Shown here: positions 11,332 to 22,517 of the stretch, piece by piece
Position numbering within the stretch: the first letter of the stretch is position 1
How the letters are laid out: each line of letters begins with the position of its first letter
Origin: Prosopocoilus inquinatus
Taxonomy: Eukaryota; Arthropoda; Insecta; Coleoptera; Lucanidae
NCBI GenBank assembly: GCA_036172665.1
Contig: CM069877.1
Coordinates: forward strand, 26,437,001-26,501,000
Direction of reading: 5' to 3'
Length of the DNA: 64,000 nt
The notes under the pieces: model-generated
Seen by the model: only the letters and a program-made list of their open reading frames with translations
What the model was told of the DNA's origin: nothing
The model's database searches: none
Made by a program: the position numbers and the translations under genes

Positions 11332-13305
11332 GACTCCATAGTGTAGGATCGTGGTCTTCTGAAACGAAGCATAGAGAATCAGGAAGGCATGGAATAGAAG
11401 ACACAGTTACTAATCCCCAAGAATAGGGTGCCAGAAGTTCTGAGGGAACTTCACGATGGAACGTCGGGAGGGCATCTAGGAATTAAGAAGACTATGGAGA
11501 TGGTGCGCGAAAGATTTTACTGGGTGAACTGCAAGGAAGACGTGAAGGATTGGTGCCGGAAGTGTGTAGTCTGCGCAGCCAGTAACGGTCCCCACAGGCG
11601 AGGCAAGGCTCCCATGAGACAGTACAACGTTGGAAGTCCTTTTGAGAGAGTTGCCATCGATGTAGCCGGCCCATTCCCAGAAACGAATGGTGGAAACAAG
11701 TACATCGTCGTGGTAATGGACTACTTTAGCAAGTGGGTTGAAGCTTACGCCCTACCTAACCAAGAGGCAGTCACTATTGCGGAAGTCCTTGTCAGGGAAT
11801 GGATCAGTCGGTATGGTGCACCTATGGAACTGCATTCAGACCAAGGAAGGAACTTTGAATCGGCCTTGTTCAAGAACGTGTGTACTCTGCTCGGCATACG
11901 AAAAACTAGAACAACTGCACTCCATCCACAATCGGACGGAATGGTGGAAAGGTTCAACAGAACCATCAACCGACATTTGTCCAAGGTCGTTTCCGATCCT
12001 CAGAGGGACTGGGACACGTACATTCCCCTGTTTCTAATGGCATACCGCTCGTCCGTTCATAAGACAACAGGGGAGACTCCAGCGAAAGTGGTATACGGGC
12101 GAGAGCCGAGACTGCCCTGCGACCTGAAGTTTGGTGTGAAGCCTGTCGAAGTCTCTGCCGACGAAGATTACATGAGCAAATTACGCAGGAAGATGGACGA
12201 CATCGACAACCAAGTGCGTCACAATATACAGAGAGCCAGCGATCGGATGAATGAACACTATGACATCAACGCTCAACACGAGGGCTGCCAACCTGGAGCA
12301 CTGGTCTGGCTTTATAACCCCCAAAGACGTCGAGGCCTGTCCCCAAAACTGCAGACCTCTTGGGAAGGTCCTTACAAAGTGATGAAACGGATCAACGACG
12401 TCGTTTACCGTATCAAGAGGGTCCCCCATGGCAAACCCAAAGTAATCCACTTCAACCGGATAGCCCCTTACCATGGAAAAGCACATGAAGGGACAGTACA
12501 AAGGGCGCAAGTTTCCGAAGTGAACTTCGAAACCTTCATGTCTCATCACGCCGAAGGAAGCAAGGCACGGTTTGGAGTGACCACGGAGAAGCAACAAGAT
12601 CTCCTTAAAGTGCCACTGGAGTACAGTCTGGCCCACTGCGTAGCAGAAGACCTGAAAATGTCCAAAGGAATCACTCAGGTGTTTAGGAAGAAATTCGGCC
12701 AAATCGAAGAGCTCCGAAGAGAGCATCCCGTGGTAGGCAAGAGTCTGCAGATCATCGATTCGATGGCAGATCGGAGGCGCCACGTGCATTATTTAGTCAC
12801 TAAGAAGACATCAAGCGGTAAACCTGACTATCAAAGTATGTGGAGAGCCCTATATAACCTAAGGAGACAGCTAATAGAGAACCACCAGATGAAGTTAGCC
12901 ATCCCCAAATTGGGCTGCGGATTGGACGGACTATACTGGAGAGTAATTCAAAGCATGCTGGAAGTCATCTTCCACAGAACGGGAATTGAAGTCCTAGTCT
13001 GCAGCTACCACCCACAGGCAATAGTCAGCAACAGCAAAACCATGGACTGCTACTTCTTCCAGACGGGAAGTTGCAAGAATGGGCCAGCTTGTAGATTCCG
13101 ACACCCTCCTTCAAGACTATCACCAGGAATATTTCGAGACGAAACGTTTTTAAGAAGGGGGCAGTGTGGCGCGCCACCCAGCTCACTACGTCAAACTGAA
13201 AGCGTCAAGAAGTCGGTTAGTTATTATGTGTCATCGGCCTCCACTCCACCGGGGCCTATACCGAACAAACTCGATTTTTCCAGCGTTGGAACAACGAGAA
13301 GGTAG
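11332..13305 (+). CDS. Integrase with C-terminal TARG1-like macrodomain and CCCH zinc finger (outer gypsy pol 3' part)
   Basis: The open frame of 625 codons starts at 11428; earlier codons back to the nested insertion show a TAG near 11346. Integrase: HHCC finger H9, H16, C46, C49; catalytic D78, D138 and E174 with 35 residues between the last two. A GPY/chromo-like region lies around 280-350. Residues about 389-529 are a macrodomain of the TARG1/OARD1 type: SLAHC at 400-404, FRKKFG, YLVTKK with K459, and GCGLDGLYW with D500. K459 and D500 occupy the positions of the Lys84/Asp125 pair that removes ADP-ribose in human TARG1. A CCCH finger follows (C541-x7-C549-x5-C555-x3-H559). The last ~46 codons lie in the LTR. 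Fusion to integrase is seen; ADP-ribosyl-hydrolase activity is inferred. Confidence 0.88.
13153..13164 (+). other. Polypurine tract of outer gypsy element
   Basis: AGAAGGGGGCAG directly precedes the TGTGGCG start of the 3' LTR. It lies inside the open pol frame. Confidence 0.75.
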
Positions 13306-13499
13306 CGTAGAATATGAAATCGGCCGGTGTGGACTCAGGAGTCAGTCGAGTTCTAATTAGCGATCGTCGAAGTTGGATTTAGTGTGTAAATAAATTGTTA
13401 CAAATAAATTGGATTGTAAGTATTATTAAATTATGGTTAAGTTTTTACCGAGTGTTTTATTCAATTAAATAAATTAATTTAAACCCTAGAAACGTAACA
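13165..13499 (+). repeat. 3' LTR of outer gypsy element
   Basis: 335 bases, starting TGTGGCGCGCC and ending GTAACA, with AATAAA-type polyadenylation signals around 13390-13410. No second copy is present in the window, which is why the element is judged 5'-truncated. Confidence 0.75.
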
Positions 13500-13501
13500 A
13501 T

Positions 13502-13806
13502 ACATATCAGTAACAGTACCTAACAATAATTATATTGATTCGTTTTATATTTCTCAAACATATGCTAAAGTACCAAAGCATCTGATTAAAGACAATGCAA
13601 ATGCACTCATACTTTTCAAGCAAGATGACTTAAATTTGAAACACGTTTACAAAAATCACGTGGGTACTGACATGAATTTCGATAAATTTAAAGATATTCT
13701 CTCTGTTGGAAAAGTGGACCGTACGAATTCGTAACCATTTTTAAAGATAATCGAATGGACGATGGAAGATACAGGAAAGGATTTGATCAGTATATATATC
13801 TCTGAT
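13502..13806 (+). pseudogene. C-terminal fragment of Polinton packaging ATPase
   Basis: Translation beginning directly after the gypsy LTR gives IDSFYISQTYAKVPKHLI, then DNANALILFKQDDLNLKHVY, and after a frameshift near 13700 ends in DDGRYRKGFDQYIYL and a stop (13804-13806). These are the conserved C-terminal blocks of the FtsK/HerA-like ATPase that packages Polinton DNA. The Walker motifs are upstream of the gypsy insertion and are not in the window. Confidence 0.78.
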
Positions 13807-13863
13807 GAACTTAAGTGATAGTTATTAAGGTTTAAAATATCATACGAATCGTTACTTCTCAAG

Positions 13864-14630
13864 ATGATGACCGATAAATGTACGAAACAAAAACTTTTGC
13901 TAAAACGTAAAAGTATTCGAGAAAAATTAAACTATTTGAAACACGGCGAATTAATTCAAGAAAGGATGTTCGATCCTATTACCAGGCATTTGCAAAATAT
14001 CGAAAGCAAATTACAACCAAAGAGCGATATTGAATTACCTAACATTGATGTAAAACCTTCAACCTCACAACAACAGCAACAACCGCAAAAATATGATTTT
14101 ACAACTCGGAAACAAAATGATTTTGCAACTTCAAAAAGATATTCTTCTATAAAAAATAAAAAAACGTAAACCGTCGTTGATGGACTTTAAAGATTAAGAT
14201 GAAGATGATGAATCAGAGAGATATAAAGAATCTATTTTAGAAAGTGTTGAATCGGATGAAGAAGAAGATTCACGATTTAGAGGTCGCGATGAGAAAGCCT
14301 ACGTTGTTTATTTGGAACAATATCATCCGTTAACTAGAAAATACATCAATGTTATACATCAGTAGAATGCAAAAGTATAAAAATATTGTGGCTCCGTTAA
14401 TTAACAACAGTAATACTACAAGTAGCGGATTATTGATGGAAGTGGCCAATAATAAAATTGACTACGTACATTGGGATGATCCAAGCGAGCTCGTTGATAG
14501 GTTAAGGTTATTGTTAGCGTCGCAAGCAGCCGGTAATACGAACCACACGAATGTAATAAATTCAATAATCGAGGAACTAAGAATAAGAGAAGTATCATTA
14601 AATAAAGACGAACCTAATTACAGACGCTAA
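13864..14630 (+). pseudogene. Polinton PX-like conserved protein, broken
   Basis: Two open pieces are visible. The first (13864-14169) is Lys/Gln-rich with an N-terminal predicted helix. The second (14349-14630) contains MEVANNKIDYVHWDDPSEL and LRLLLASQAAGNTNH, a block I recognise from the PX-family protein of insect Polintons. Between them, an acidic segment and VYLEQYHPLTRKYIN are readable after frameshifts. The precise role of PX proteins is unknown to me. Internal sequence is missing compared with intact relatives. Confidence 0.65.
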
Positions 14631-15522
14631 AAAACAAGTAGTAAATGAAATTCACAAACCTGCGAGAATTAATATCAAAAGGCGTAGAGTCATAATTAAA
14701 TCTTTAAACGATTTGTATCAAACTGATTTGGTGGAAATACTTCCTTATGCTAAAGAAAATAACGGATATAAATATATATTTGTTGTAATTAATTGCTTTT
14801 CAAAATATGTTTGGGCGTTTTCTCTAAAAAATAAATCCGGATTAGAAGTCAGCAATACTATGGAAAAGGTGTTTAAAGAACAAGCACCTGATAATCTTCA
14901 AACGGATTTGGGAAAGGAGTTTTTCAATCAGGAATTTAAGAAATTAACGAAAAAATACAACGTTAACCATTACAATGCGTTCAGTGAGAAAAAAGCATCG
15001 ATAGTGGAGCGAGTAAATAGGACAATTAAAAACGACATGTTTAGAAACTTTAGTCTGCAAGGAAATTACAAGTGGATAAATTTATTACAACGTGTCGTGG
15101 AAAAATACAACAAAAAGCACAGAACCATAGGTATGAAACCCATTGAAGTGGGGAAAAATAACGAAGAGAAATTATTAAATACCGTGTATAGCAAAATTAA
15201 ATCAGTTGACCTCAATAGTAAAAAATTCACTGTCGGTGATCACGTACGCATTTCTAAAATAAGAGGAATTTTCGATAAGAAATATTTACCTAATTGGTCA
15301 ACGGAAGTTTTTGCGATTCGAAAAGTACAACTAACAAATCCAATCACTTATTTATTAAAAGACGCAACTGGAAATGATATATTAGGAGGACTTTATAAGG
15401 AACAATTGCAAAAAGTAAAATATCCAGATGTTTATCTCGTGGAAAAAGTTTTAAAAAGAAATAAAAATAAAATGTTCGTGAAATGGTTGGGTTTCAATAA
15501 TACAGCAATCGTTATCTATTAA
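14626..15522 (+). pseudogene. Polinton integrase with C-terminal chromodomain
   Basis: The frame is open from Ala codon 14626 to the stop at 15520-15522, but I see no convincing ATG. The catalytic DDE residues are present: the Asp of YQTDLVEI, the Asp of QTDLGKEF and the Glu of IVERVNRT. A C-terminal chromodomain-like segment (KWLGF) ends abruptly, losing the usual last residues. The enzyme inserts Polinton DNA into the genome. This gene is the best preserved of the Polinton set. Confidence 0.8.
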
Positions 15523-15641
15523 TGCTTCTGCGTACATATAGACGTATCAACAACTTCAATTTGTTAGTAAAAGAGTAGCAACGAACAAGAAAACTTTACA
15601 CACACACACGTGTTAATTTTTTTATTGTGAAACAGTAAGAA

Positions 15642-16133
15642 ATGTACATTGTCGATATTCAGAGTTTCCAGTTTCAAAGCAGTGAATTTGTAATCAGAGA
15701 AATAGCGTTATTAAATACAAGAACGAAAATTATGCATCATGCCTTTGGAAAGACAGCAAAAATCATCATGGTTTTCTGATAGATTAAAAAAAACACACTG
15801 AGTGAACTGCAAGAAATTTGCACGGTCTATACTGAGATACTTCGTTTGACTACTACTTACCTCAAGAAAACATTGGTAACTACATCAAAAGTCTCGTCAG
15901 AGATGAAGTCCTCTGCGTAAAAGGGCTCAATAAAAAACGAACCTTAAATAAAATTATCCCTAATGAAATTATAGATTTAGATGAACTCAAATGTGCGAAT
16001 TTAAGAATTTTAAAATGTAATTATCTTCAAAATCATTGTAATTTACATATTTAAAATACGTTAAATTGTTCTAAAGATAATGTATTTGTATTACGTCAAT
16101 GGTTTATTAAAGAATGTAATAAAGAACTCTAAA
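15642..16133 (+). pseudogene. Small conserved Polinton ORF, degraded
   Basis: It starts MYIVDIQSFQFQSSEFVIRE and, after several stops and frame changes, ends with LNCSKDNVFVLRQWFIKEC near 16125. I recognise both ends as those of a hypothetical protein often found in insect Polintons; its function is not known to me. The remainder to 16370 is AT-rich with no gene. Confidence 0.5.
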
Positions 16134-16369
16134 AAATATTTAATTTGTTTTATTAAATTATAACTCATAAATTTTTCTTGTTACGGTTTATAGTGTATAA
16201 TTTCAGAGTTTAAAAGTTTCTTTCCATTGTTTAATGTTCAAGCGAAATTAGACTTCTGAATTGATACTATTTTCCAACACATGTCTAAAAATATTTTCAA
16301 TTTCTTTATTCAATTTATAATTCTGTAAAAAGAAACAATAACGTCTGTTGGAATAAATAATTTATTAAC

Positions 16370-16395
16370 AATATATATATATATATATATATATA
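16370..16395. repeat. TA microsatellite at the left Penelope boundary
   Basis: A run of alternating AT abuts the Penelope terminal sequence. A similar shorter run sits at 18942-18958 next to the second copy of the same terminal sequence. Penelope elements commonly insert at such runs. Confidence 0.8.
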
Positions 16396-16492
16396 TGTTA
16401 ATCCGTAGGCTTCCGCGGGTGTTGAATGCTGTAGTATTCTTCCGGGTAGTACTCCGCGTTGAGTTCTCTAAAGAACTATTTGTCTTCTGACA

Positions 16493-18103
16493 ACGAACCT
16501 ATCTCGAGAAGAACTACAAGCTCTACACACGCTGAAGAAAAATGAACAAATCGTCATACTTCCAGCCGACAAAGGAAACGCCACCGTTGTGATGGATCGT
16601 AACGACTACGAAACGAAGACGGAGGTCCTACTAAACGACCCAGCGTACAACACCATCGCCACAGATCCAACGACATACTTAGAGAAGACAACGAAAGCTA
16701 AAATCAAAGCCAGCTCAATCAGTCAAGAGCAGCAATTACAATTGATCCCGAGGGAAAAATCATCCAGATGCCCAAAGCTCTACGGATTACCAAAAATCCA
16801 CAAGGAAGGGATACCACTGAGGCCAATCGTCAGTTCCATCGGATCGCCGTTACAACCACTAGCAAAATTCTTGGCCAAACGACTGCAGCCATACGCCGAA
16901 GAAGCAGAATCCTACGTAAAGAACGCAGGCCACTTCATCGAGCGTATAAAGGACTTCACCGTAGAACCAGGAGATCTGCTAGTAAGTTTCGACGTGGTCT
17001 CACTATTCACCAACATACCAATAGACGAAGCAGTGGATATCATTCATCTAAAACACCACATCCCAGACGACACCATGGACCTGGTGAAGCACTGCTTGAA
17101 GAACACCTACTTCATCTTCAAGAACCAACGTTATAAACAAGTAGAAGGATCACCCATGGGATCAGCATTATCTCCTGTAATCGCCAACTTATTCATGGAG
17201 GATTTCGAAGTACGGGCCATCGATACCGCAAGTCACAAACCACACCTGTGGCTCAGATATATGGACGACACCTTCATAATATGGAAGCATGGAGAAGAAC
17301 AACTACGAAGATTTCTGCAACACCTGAATGAAATCCATCCGAAGATCAAGTTCACGATGGAAATCGAAGAAAACAACGAACTTCCATTCCTCGATGTACT
17401 TATAAAGAAAAAACCAGATGGAAGCCTTGGACATTCCGTATACCGAAAACCAACCCACACGGAACGGTACCTGAACGCACAATCACATCACCATCCAGCA
17501 CAATTGCAATCAGTGGTAAGGACCCTCGTCACCCGGTCCCAAAGATTGGCTGACTCAGAAAACAAGGAAAAAGAAATGAAGAAAATCCGCTCATCTTTAA
17601 TAAAAAATGGATATCGGGACAAACAAATCAGGAAAGCCGAACACCAACGCAAACCCAAGACACAGGAAGAGGAAAAAGATATAGTAGGAACAGCATGCCT
17701 ACCATTTGTTAAAGGGACAACAGAGAAGATCAGCAGAATACTCAAGAAACACAATATCCGGACATCATTCAACACCGACAAGAAAATTGGAAACATCCTG
17801 CCGACAGTCAAAACTAAAATACAACTGGAAAGCCAAGGCGTGTACGGAATTCCCTGTCAAGATTGCGACAAGGTCTACATAGGCCAAACAAATAGAAAAA
17901 TAAGCGTCAGGAGAGAAGAACATCGAAAGGCCGTCGAGAAGGACGAGAAAAAAGGCCGTCGAGAAGGACGAGAAAACATCATCATTGGCACAACACGTAA
18001 AAGCGACTTCACACAAAATAGATTTCGACAACACCAGAACAATTGCCGTCTTGTGTTCTACGCTGGCAATTGTTCTGGTGTTGTCGAAATCTATTTTGTG
18101 TGA
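16493..18103 (+). pseudogene. Penelope reverse transcriptase with truncated GIY-YIG endonuclease
   Basis: The frame opens at the junction with the terminal repeat; the first Met is 16589. Penelope-type RT motifs are clear: LLVSFDVVSLFTNIP, GSPMGSALSPVIANLFMED, catalytic YMDD in LRYMDDTFIIW, and ELPFLDVLI. The GIY-YIG domain begins with GVYGIPC and KVYIGQTNRK. A 24-base duplication near 17940 shifts the frame and the inversion at 18049 ends it. The N-terminal region of full-length Penelope proteins is missing. RT and endonuclease together carry out target-primed reverse transcription. Confidence 0.85.
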
Positions 18104-18305
18104 AGTCGCTTTTACGTGTTGTGCCAATGATGATGTTTTCTCGTCCTTCTCGACGGCCTTTTTTCTCGTCCTTCTCGACGGCCTTTCGATGTTCTTCTCT
18201 CCTGACGCTTATTTTTCTATTTGTTTGGCCTATGTAGACCTTGTCGCAATCTTGACAGGGAATTCCGTACACGCCTTGGCTTTCCAGTTGTATTTTAGTT
18301 TTGAC
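18049..18305 (-). repeat. Inverted duplicate of the GIY-YIG coding segment
   Basis: This is the reverse complement of sequence running from about 17806 through the GIY-YIG domain to the bases that, in the third copy, lie near 18490. Together with the flanking direct copies it forms a hairpin of over 200 bp. It looks like a template switch or fold-back during reverse transcription or repair. Confidence 0.88.
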
Positions 18306-18848
18306 TGTCAAGATTGCGACAAGGTCTACATAGGCCAAACAAATAGAAAAATAAGCGTCAGGAGAGAAGAACATCGAAAGGCCGTCGAGAAGGACGAGAA
18401 AACATCATCATTGGCACAACACGTAAAAGCGACTTCACACAAAATAGATTTCGACAACACCAGAACAATTGCCAGCGTAGAACACAAGACCAAACGCATC
18501 ATCCGAGAAGCGATAGAAATCGAGAAACATCAGATGAACTTAAACACCAGAGATGATGCCTTACGACTACCACCCACCTGGAGGCCAGTGATCCGAAAAT
18601 CCACCGACCGTCGAGGACCAGTAACCCGAAGCCAGAAACCAGCGAACCCCGGACCATCAGGATTAGGAGAAAGCAGTCAACAGGCACGACCCAATCAACC
18701 AACAACAAGAAGTCAAGCGGAAAAACCACCAAGCGTAACGACGCGTGACCGCAACACGGTACTTAAACCACCACCAGCGCGACCAGAAGCCACTGTGACT
18801 CGAGTAACGACGAGGAGCAGAAGCAGGCAAGCAGCAGCGAAGACCTGA
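18306..18848 (+). pseudogene. Penelope GIY-YIG endonuclease C-terminal part (third copy)
   Basis: It restarts at CQDCDKVYIGQTNRK and runs without interruption to the natural end at TGA 18846-18848. It retains the Arg and Glu-His of RREEH, the later Glu-containing helix (IIREAIEIEKHQMN), and a basic, Pro/Arg/Thr-rich tail rich in TTRS repeats. The copy at 18306 supplies the terminus missing from the interrupted gene at 16493. Confidence 0.82.
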
Positions 18849-18881
18849 AGATGGCAAGTGAGACCTTGCCGAAACGTTGTC
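18845..18881 (+). ncRNA. Hammerhead-core-like motif in Penelope terminal repeat
   Basis: CTGAAGA is followed by a six-base stem (GGCAAG/CTTGCC), then GAAAC and GTTGTC, in the order of a hammerhead core. A second, inverted copy is at 19049-19085. Penelope elements are known to carry hammerhead ribozymes in their terminal repeats. However, one extra base separates the core from helix II, and I find no complementary helix I flanks, so self-cleavage is uncertain. Confidence 0.4.
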
Positions 18882-19189
18882 AGAAGACAAATAGTTCTTT
18901 AGAGAACTCAACGCGGAGGACTACCCGGAAGAATACTACAGTATATATATATATATGTTAATCCGTAGGCTTCCGCGGGTGTTGAATGCTGTAGTATTCT
19001 TCCGGGTAGTCCTCCGCGTTGAGTTCTCTAAAGAACTATTTGTCTTCTGACAACGTTTCGGCAAGGTCTCACTTGCCATCTTCAGGTCTTCGCTGCTGCT
19101 TGCCTGCTTCTGCTCCTCGTCATTACTCGAGTCACAGTGACTGTGACTCGAGTCAAGTGGAAATGTGCAAACAAGTGAGTAACATTTGG

Positions 19190-21861
19190 CTTATCGAAAA
19201 TTATGGTTCAGAGACCTACTTTGAAATATTGTTATTTAAAGAAAAGTGGTGCGTGAAGAAAAAATTATTATATTTTTCTCGAACTCAGGAACATCAAATC
19301 TACTACATACACCTAGTTTTATGTCATCCGCAAAACCTTCGCAGGCTAGTGTAATTATACACCTGTTAATGTAGGTATTTCAACGTATGTTGAAATGCCT
19401 AAATTTATTCAAAATAAAAAAGCTGTTTTAAATATACAAAATAATGATGAATACTGTTTTCTTTGGTCAATCCTGGCAGCTTTACATACCGCACCTACAC
19501 ATGCTGTGCGTACGTCTTCTTACCCTCATTTTTCAAACGTTTTAAAATTTGAAGGTATTAATTTTCCTATTGCTTTAAAAGACGTTAAAAAATTTGAAGT
19601 AATGAACGAAGTTTCAATTCATATTTTTACAATAGACAAAACTGAAGTATTACCTGTTTCTATAAGTAAGTATGACTTTACAAAACGAATTAATCTTTTA
19701 ATGGTACCTTGTGAAGAAAATGATTACAATGATGATGATGATAATGAGGATTTTGATGATAAGAATTCAAAAACAATGTTTCATTTTGCATTAATAAAAA
19801 ATTTATCCGGTCTACTTCACAGACAAACGCGTGACTTACATAATAAAAGCTGGTTTTGTGAACGTTTTTGAATCATTTTAGATCTCTGGAGAATTTAGAA
19901 AAATACATACAATTGCGTGCAGAGACGTAAATAATACTAAAATTACTATACCGTTTGAGAAAGAAAAATATCTAACTTTTAAAAATTTCAAAAATAAAGA
20001 AAAAGTTCCGTTTGTTATTTATGCAGATATTGAATGTCTGTTGACAAACTTCAATGATACAAAACCTTCCGATAAAAACATAAAATATCAGAAACATGAA
20101 CCGTTTTCTGTAGCGTATTTTTTAATGTGTTCTTACAATCCTTTACTCTCTAAATTTAGATTACATACCGGTAAGGACTGTATAAGCTGGTTTGTCAGTG
20201 AATTAGAAAAAAATGGTTTAGAAATTAATGATTTTTTCTCAAAGGTGGAGCCGTGTGAAAAATTAACGGTGGAACAAAAGTACGAATTTCAAAATGCCAC
20301 ACATTGTCTCATTTGTTTGAAACCATTCAATTTTACTGATATTAACGTGCGAGATTACAACCATCTGACCAGAGCGTATCGTGAACCCAGTCATCAAGCA
20401 TGTAATCTAAATTATAAAAACAGTAATGACATACCTGTAATTTTTCACAATATGTCAGGCTATGATAATCATTTTTTAATAAAAGCGTTAGCTACGGAAA
20501 TTCCAGGCAAAATTTCTTTGATGCCTGTTAATAAAGAAAAATATATTTCATTTTCTAAATATATTTCAAATACTAATATTAGTTTTAGATTTTTGGATTC
20601 TTTTCGATGCATGGCCAGTAGTTTAGATAAACTCTCGTCATATTTAGATAGCAATCAGAAACTAATTACCAAATCGCAGTGTAAAAATGATACTGAATTT
20701 AAAATATTGCAGAGAAAGGGAATTTTTCCCTACGAATATCTTGACAATTGGGAGAAATTACAAGATAATAAGTTACCACCTAAAAGTGATTTTTTTTAGT
20801 AAAATTAATCAATCTCACATTTCAAACGATGAATACGATCATGCGTTAAACGTGTGGAGTACTTTTAAAATTCAAAATTTACAGGAATATGCAGAGCTGT
20901 ATTTGAAAATGGACGTTTTGCTTTTAACAGACATCTTTGAAAATTTTAGAGCGACATGTTTGCAGACTTATGAATTGGATGCTTTGCATTAGTATCCGGC
21001 ACCCGGTTTAGCTTTTGACAGCATGTTGAAGACAACTTCCATTACCTTGGAATTACTAACAGACGTAGATACGTTAATGTTTGTCGAAAAAGATATCAGA
21101 GGTGGGGTCCTTCAATGTTCAAATCGCTATGGTAAGTAATAATAAGTACATGAACGATTTTAATATTGCTGAGCCATCATCATATTTAATATATTTTGAC
21201 GTTAACAATTTGTATGGCTCAGCCATACGATTGCCTTTACCTTCTGCACAATTTGAATGGATAGATTCGATAGATGTTATGAACGTATCACACGATGCTG
21301 AATTTGGTTATATTTTGGAATGCGATTTACTTTATCCCGAAGAACTATTTGAAAATCATAAAGATTTACCACTGTGTCCGGAACGTTTGGTACCGCCAAC
21401 TTCGTCTTCAAAAATTCCCAATTTATTAACAACTTTATTTGATAAAAAACAATATATTATACATTACAGAAATTTAAAACAGGCAATCCAATTGGGTTTG
21501 AAAGTTGAAAGAGTATTAAGAGTATTGAAATTCAATTAATTTTAAAAAAAAATTCTATAAATTAATGAATAATTAGTATTTGGAAAAACCATGGAAAACG
21601 TTAGAAAATATAAAGACGTAAAATTGGTAACCACCTGGGAACTACGTTACGGAGCAAATTACTGCATATCACAACCTAAATTTCATAGCTGTACCATTTT
21701 TGATGATGACATGGTCATTATGGAAATGAAACGAATGAATATTAAATTTAACAAACCTATATATATCGGTTTTACTATACTAGATCTTTCTAAAACGTTT
21801 TTATATGATTTTTATTACAATTATATCAAAAATAAATTTAAAGACAAAGCTAAATTACTTT
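19190..21861 (+). pseudogene. Polinton DNA polymerase B, N-terminal and central part
   Basis: The N-terminal domain (19395-19871) includes CFLWSILAAL and HFALIKNLS. Exonuclease motifs follow across frameshifts: Exo I YADIECLL (about 20020), Exo II MSGYDNHFLIKAL and Exo III YLKMDVLLLTDIF. Polymerase motif A is [11 protein letters not shown] (about 21195). Sequence is missing between about 21540 and 21580. The block [16 protein letters not shown] then leads to the point where the BEL element is inserted. At least five interruptions are present. The intact enzyme copies Polinton DNA by protein priming. Confidence 0.82.
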
Positions 21862-22231
21862 TGTTGCGTTCACGCGTTCATTTTTTATTTTTCCCGTTAA
21901 TTTTTGAATACATTTTAAGTTTGTGCACCATAATTTAAGACAGGGCTAAAATATTCGCTCGAAAATTGTGTTGCCGTGAAACTACGGACAAAGTTCGAAC
22001 TTTCGAGTGAGTGCGGTTTAAAATTTAATAATTAAAAGAGTTCGCTGACAAAACTGATTGGAAACAGACGTGGCCAGTGATTCCTCCAGTGCAACAGTTC
22101 TTTCGAAACACCGCCCCCGCAACGCATCGTACAGGGTCGACCTTATCCTACCAGAGCAGATTCGTGTTCGAGGTGAGATAAGCCATTCTTCTCTCCAGAA
22201 AAGTTTAATTATCTTAAGCTAACCGCAAACA
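21862..22231 (+). repeat. 5' LTR of BEL element
   Basis: 370 bases with TG...CA ends, nearly identical to 29112-29481. Confidence 0.92.
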
Positions 22232-22233
22232 TT

Positions 22234-22252
22234 TGGTCCTATCGAGCCGGAT
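22234..22252 (+). other. Primer-binding site of BEL element (tRNA-Tyr-like)
   Basis: TGGTCCTATCGAGCCGGAT begins two bases after the LTR. Its complement resembles the 3' end of insect tRNA-Tyr, as I recall it, with one extra base in the acceptor stem. Confidence 0.6.
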
Positions 22253-22517
22253 TGGAGACATTGTTTAGCCCTGTCGATAATATAATATATTTTGCTGCAT
22301 AAATTTTGTTAACGGTGTATAGTTCGTATGTCGTAAGTGCATTTTCTATCCCGCAATTATTTTGGATTTGATATTGGCTTTATGTCGAGTTGTTTATCGC
22401 AATTTTCTCACCGCACGTGTTTAGTTAAGCTTTCTTTGGCTAGCGTTTTTTGTGATTGCACCACACTCGTTGATCGAGTTTCTTTTGCTTATCTCGATAT
22501 TTATTTTCCCGCACTTA

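Larger units (their letters stand above)
590..13499 (+). mobile_element. Outer Ty3/gypsy retrotransposon, 5'-truncated and split by a nested element
   Basis: Gag, protease, reverse transcriptase, RNase H and integrase follow in gypsy order on the + strand, ending in a 335-bp 3' LTR. No 5' LTR or primer-binding site matching that LTR is visible, and coding similarity starts abruptly near 590, so the left end is truncated. The body is broken by a MITE (811-985) and a complete second gypsy element (4416-11327). Removing the latter rejoins the reading frame at a Trp-Asp typical of the segment just before the integrase zinc finger. Nonsense codons and frameshifts make the copy non-autonomous. Immediately after the LTR the sequence is Polinton ATPase, so the element probably inserted into a Polinton. 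Confidence 0.88.
16394..19155 (+). mobile_element. Penelope-like element with inverted terminal copies and internal fold-back
   Basis: A Penelope RT-GIY-YIG gene is flanked on the left (16396-16494) and right (18960-19137) by copies of its own 3' terminal sequence in inverted orientation, a pattern typical of this class. Inside, the 3' half of the gene occurs three times in alternating orientation: + to 18048, - at 18049-18305, + from 18306. The right end is a short palindrome (CGAGTCACAGTG followed by its complement, about 19127-19155). The element lies between Polinton ORFs, so it inserted into the Polinton. Confidence 0.85.

Noticed and set aside
17985..18848. A 287-codon frame starting MAQHVKATSHKIDFD
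   Set aside because: Its first half reads antisense through the inverted Penelope segment; only the part after about 18306 is genuine endonuclease sequence.
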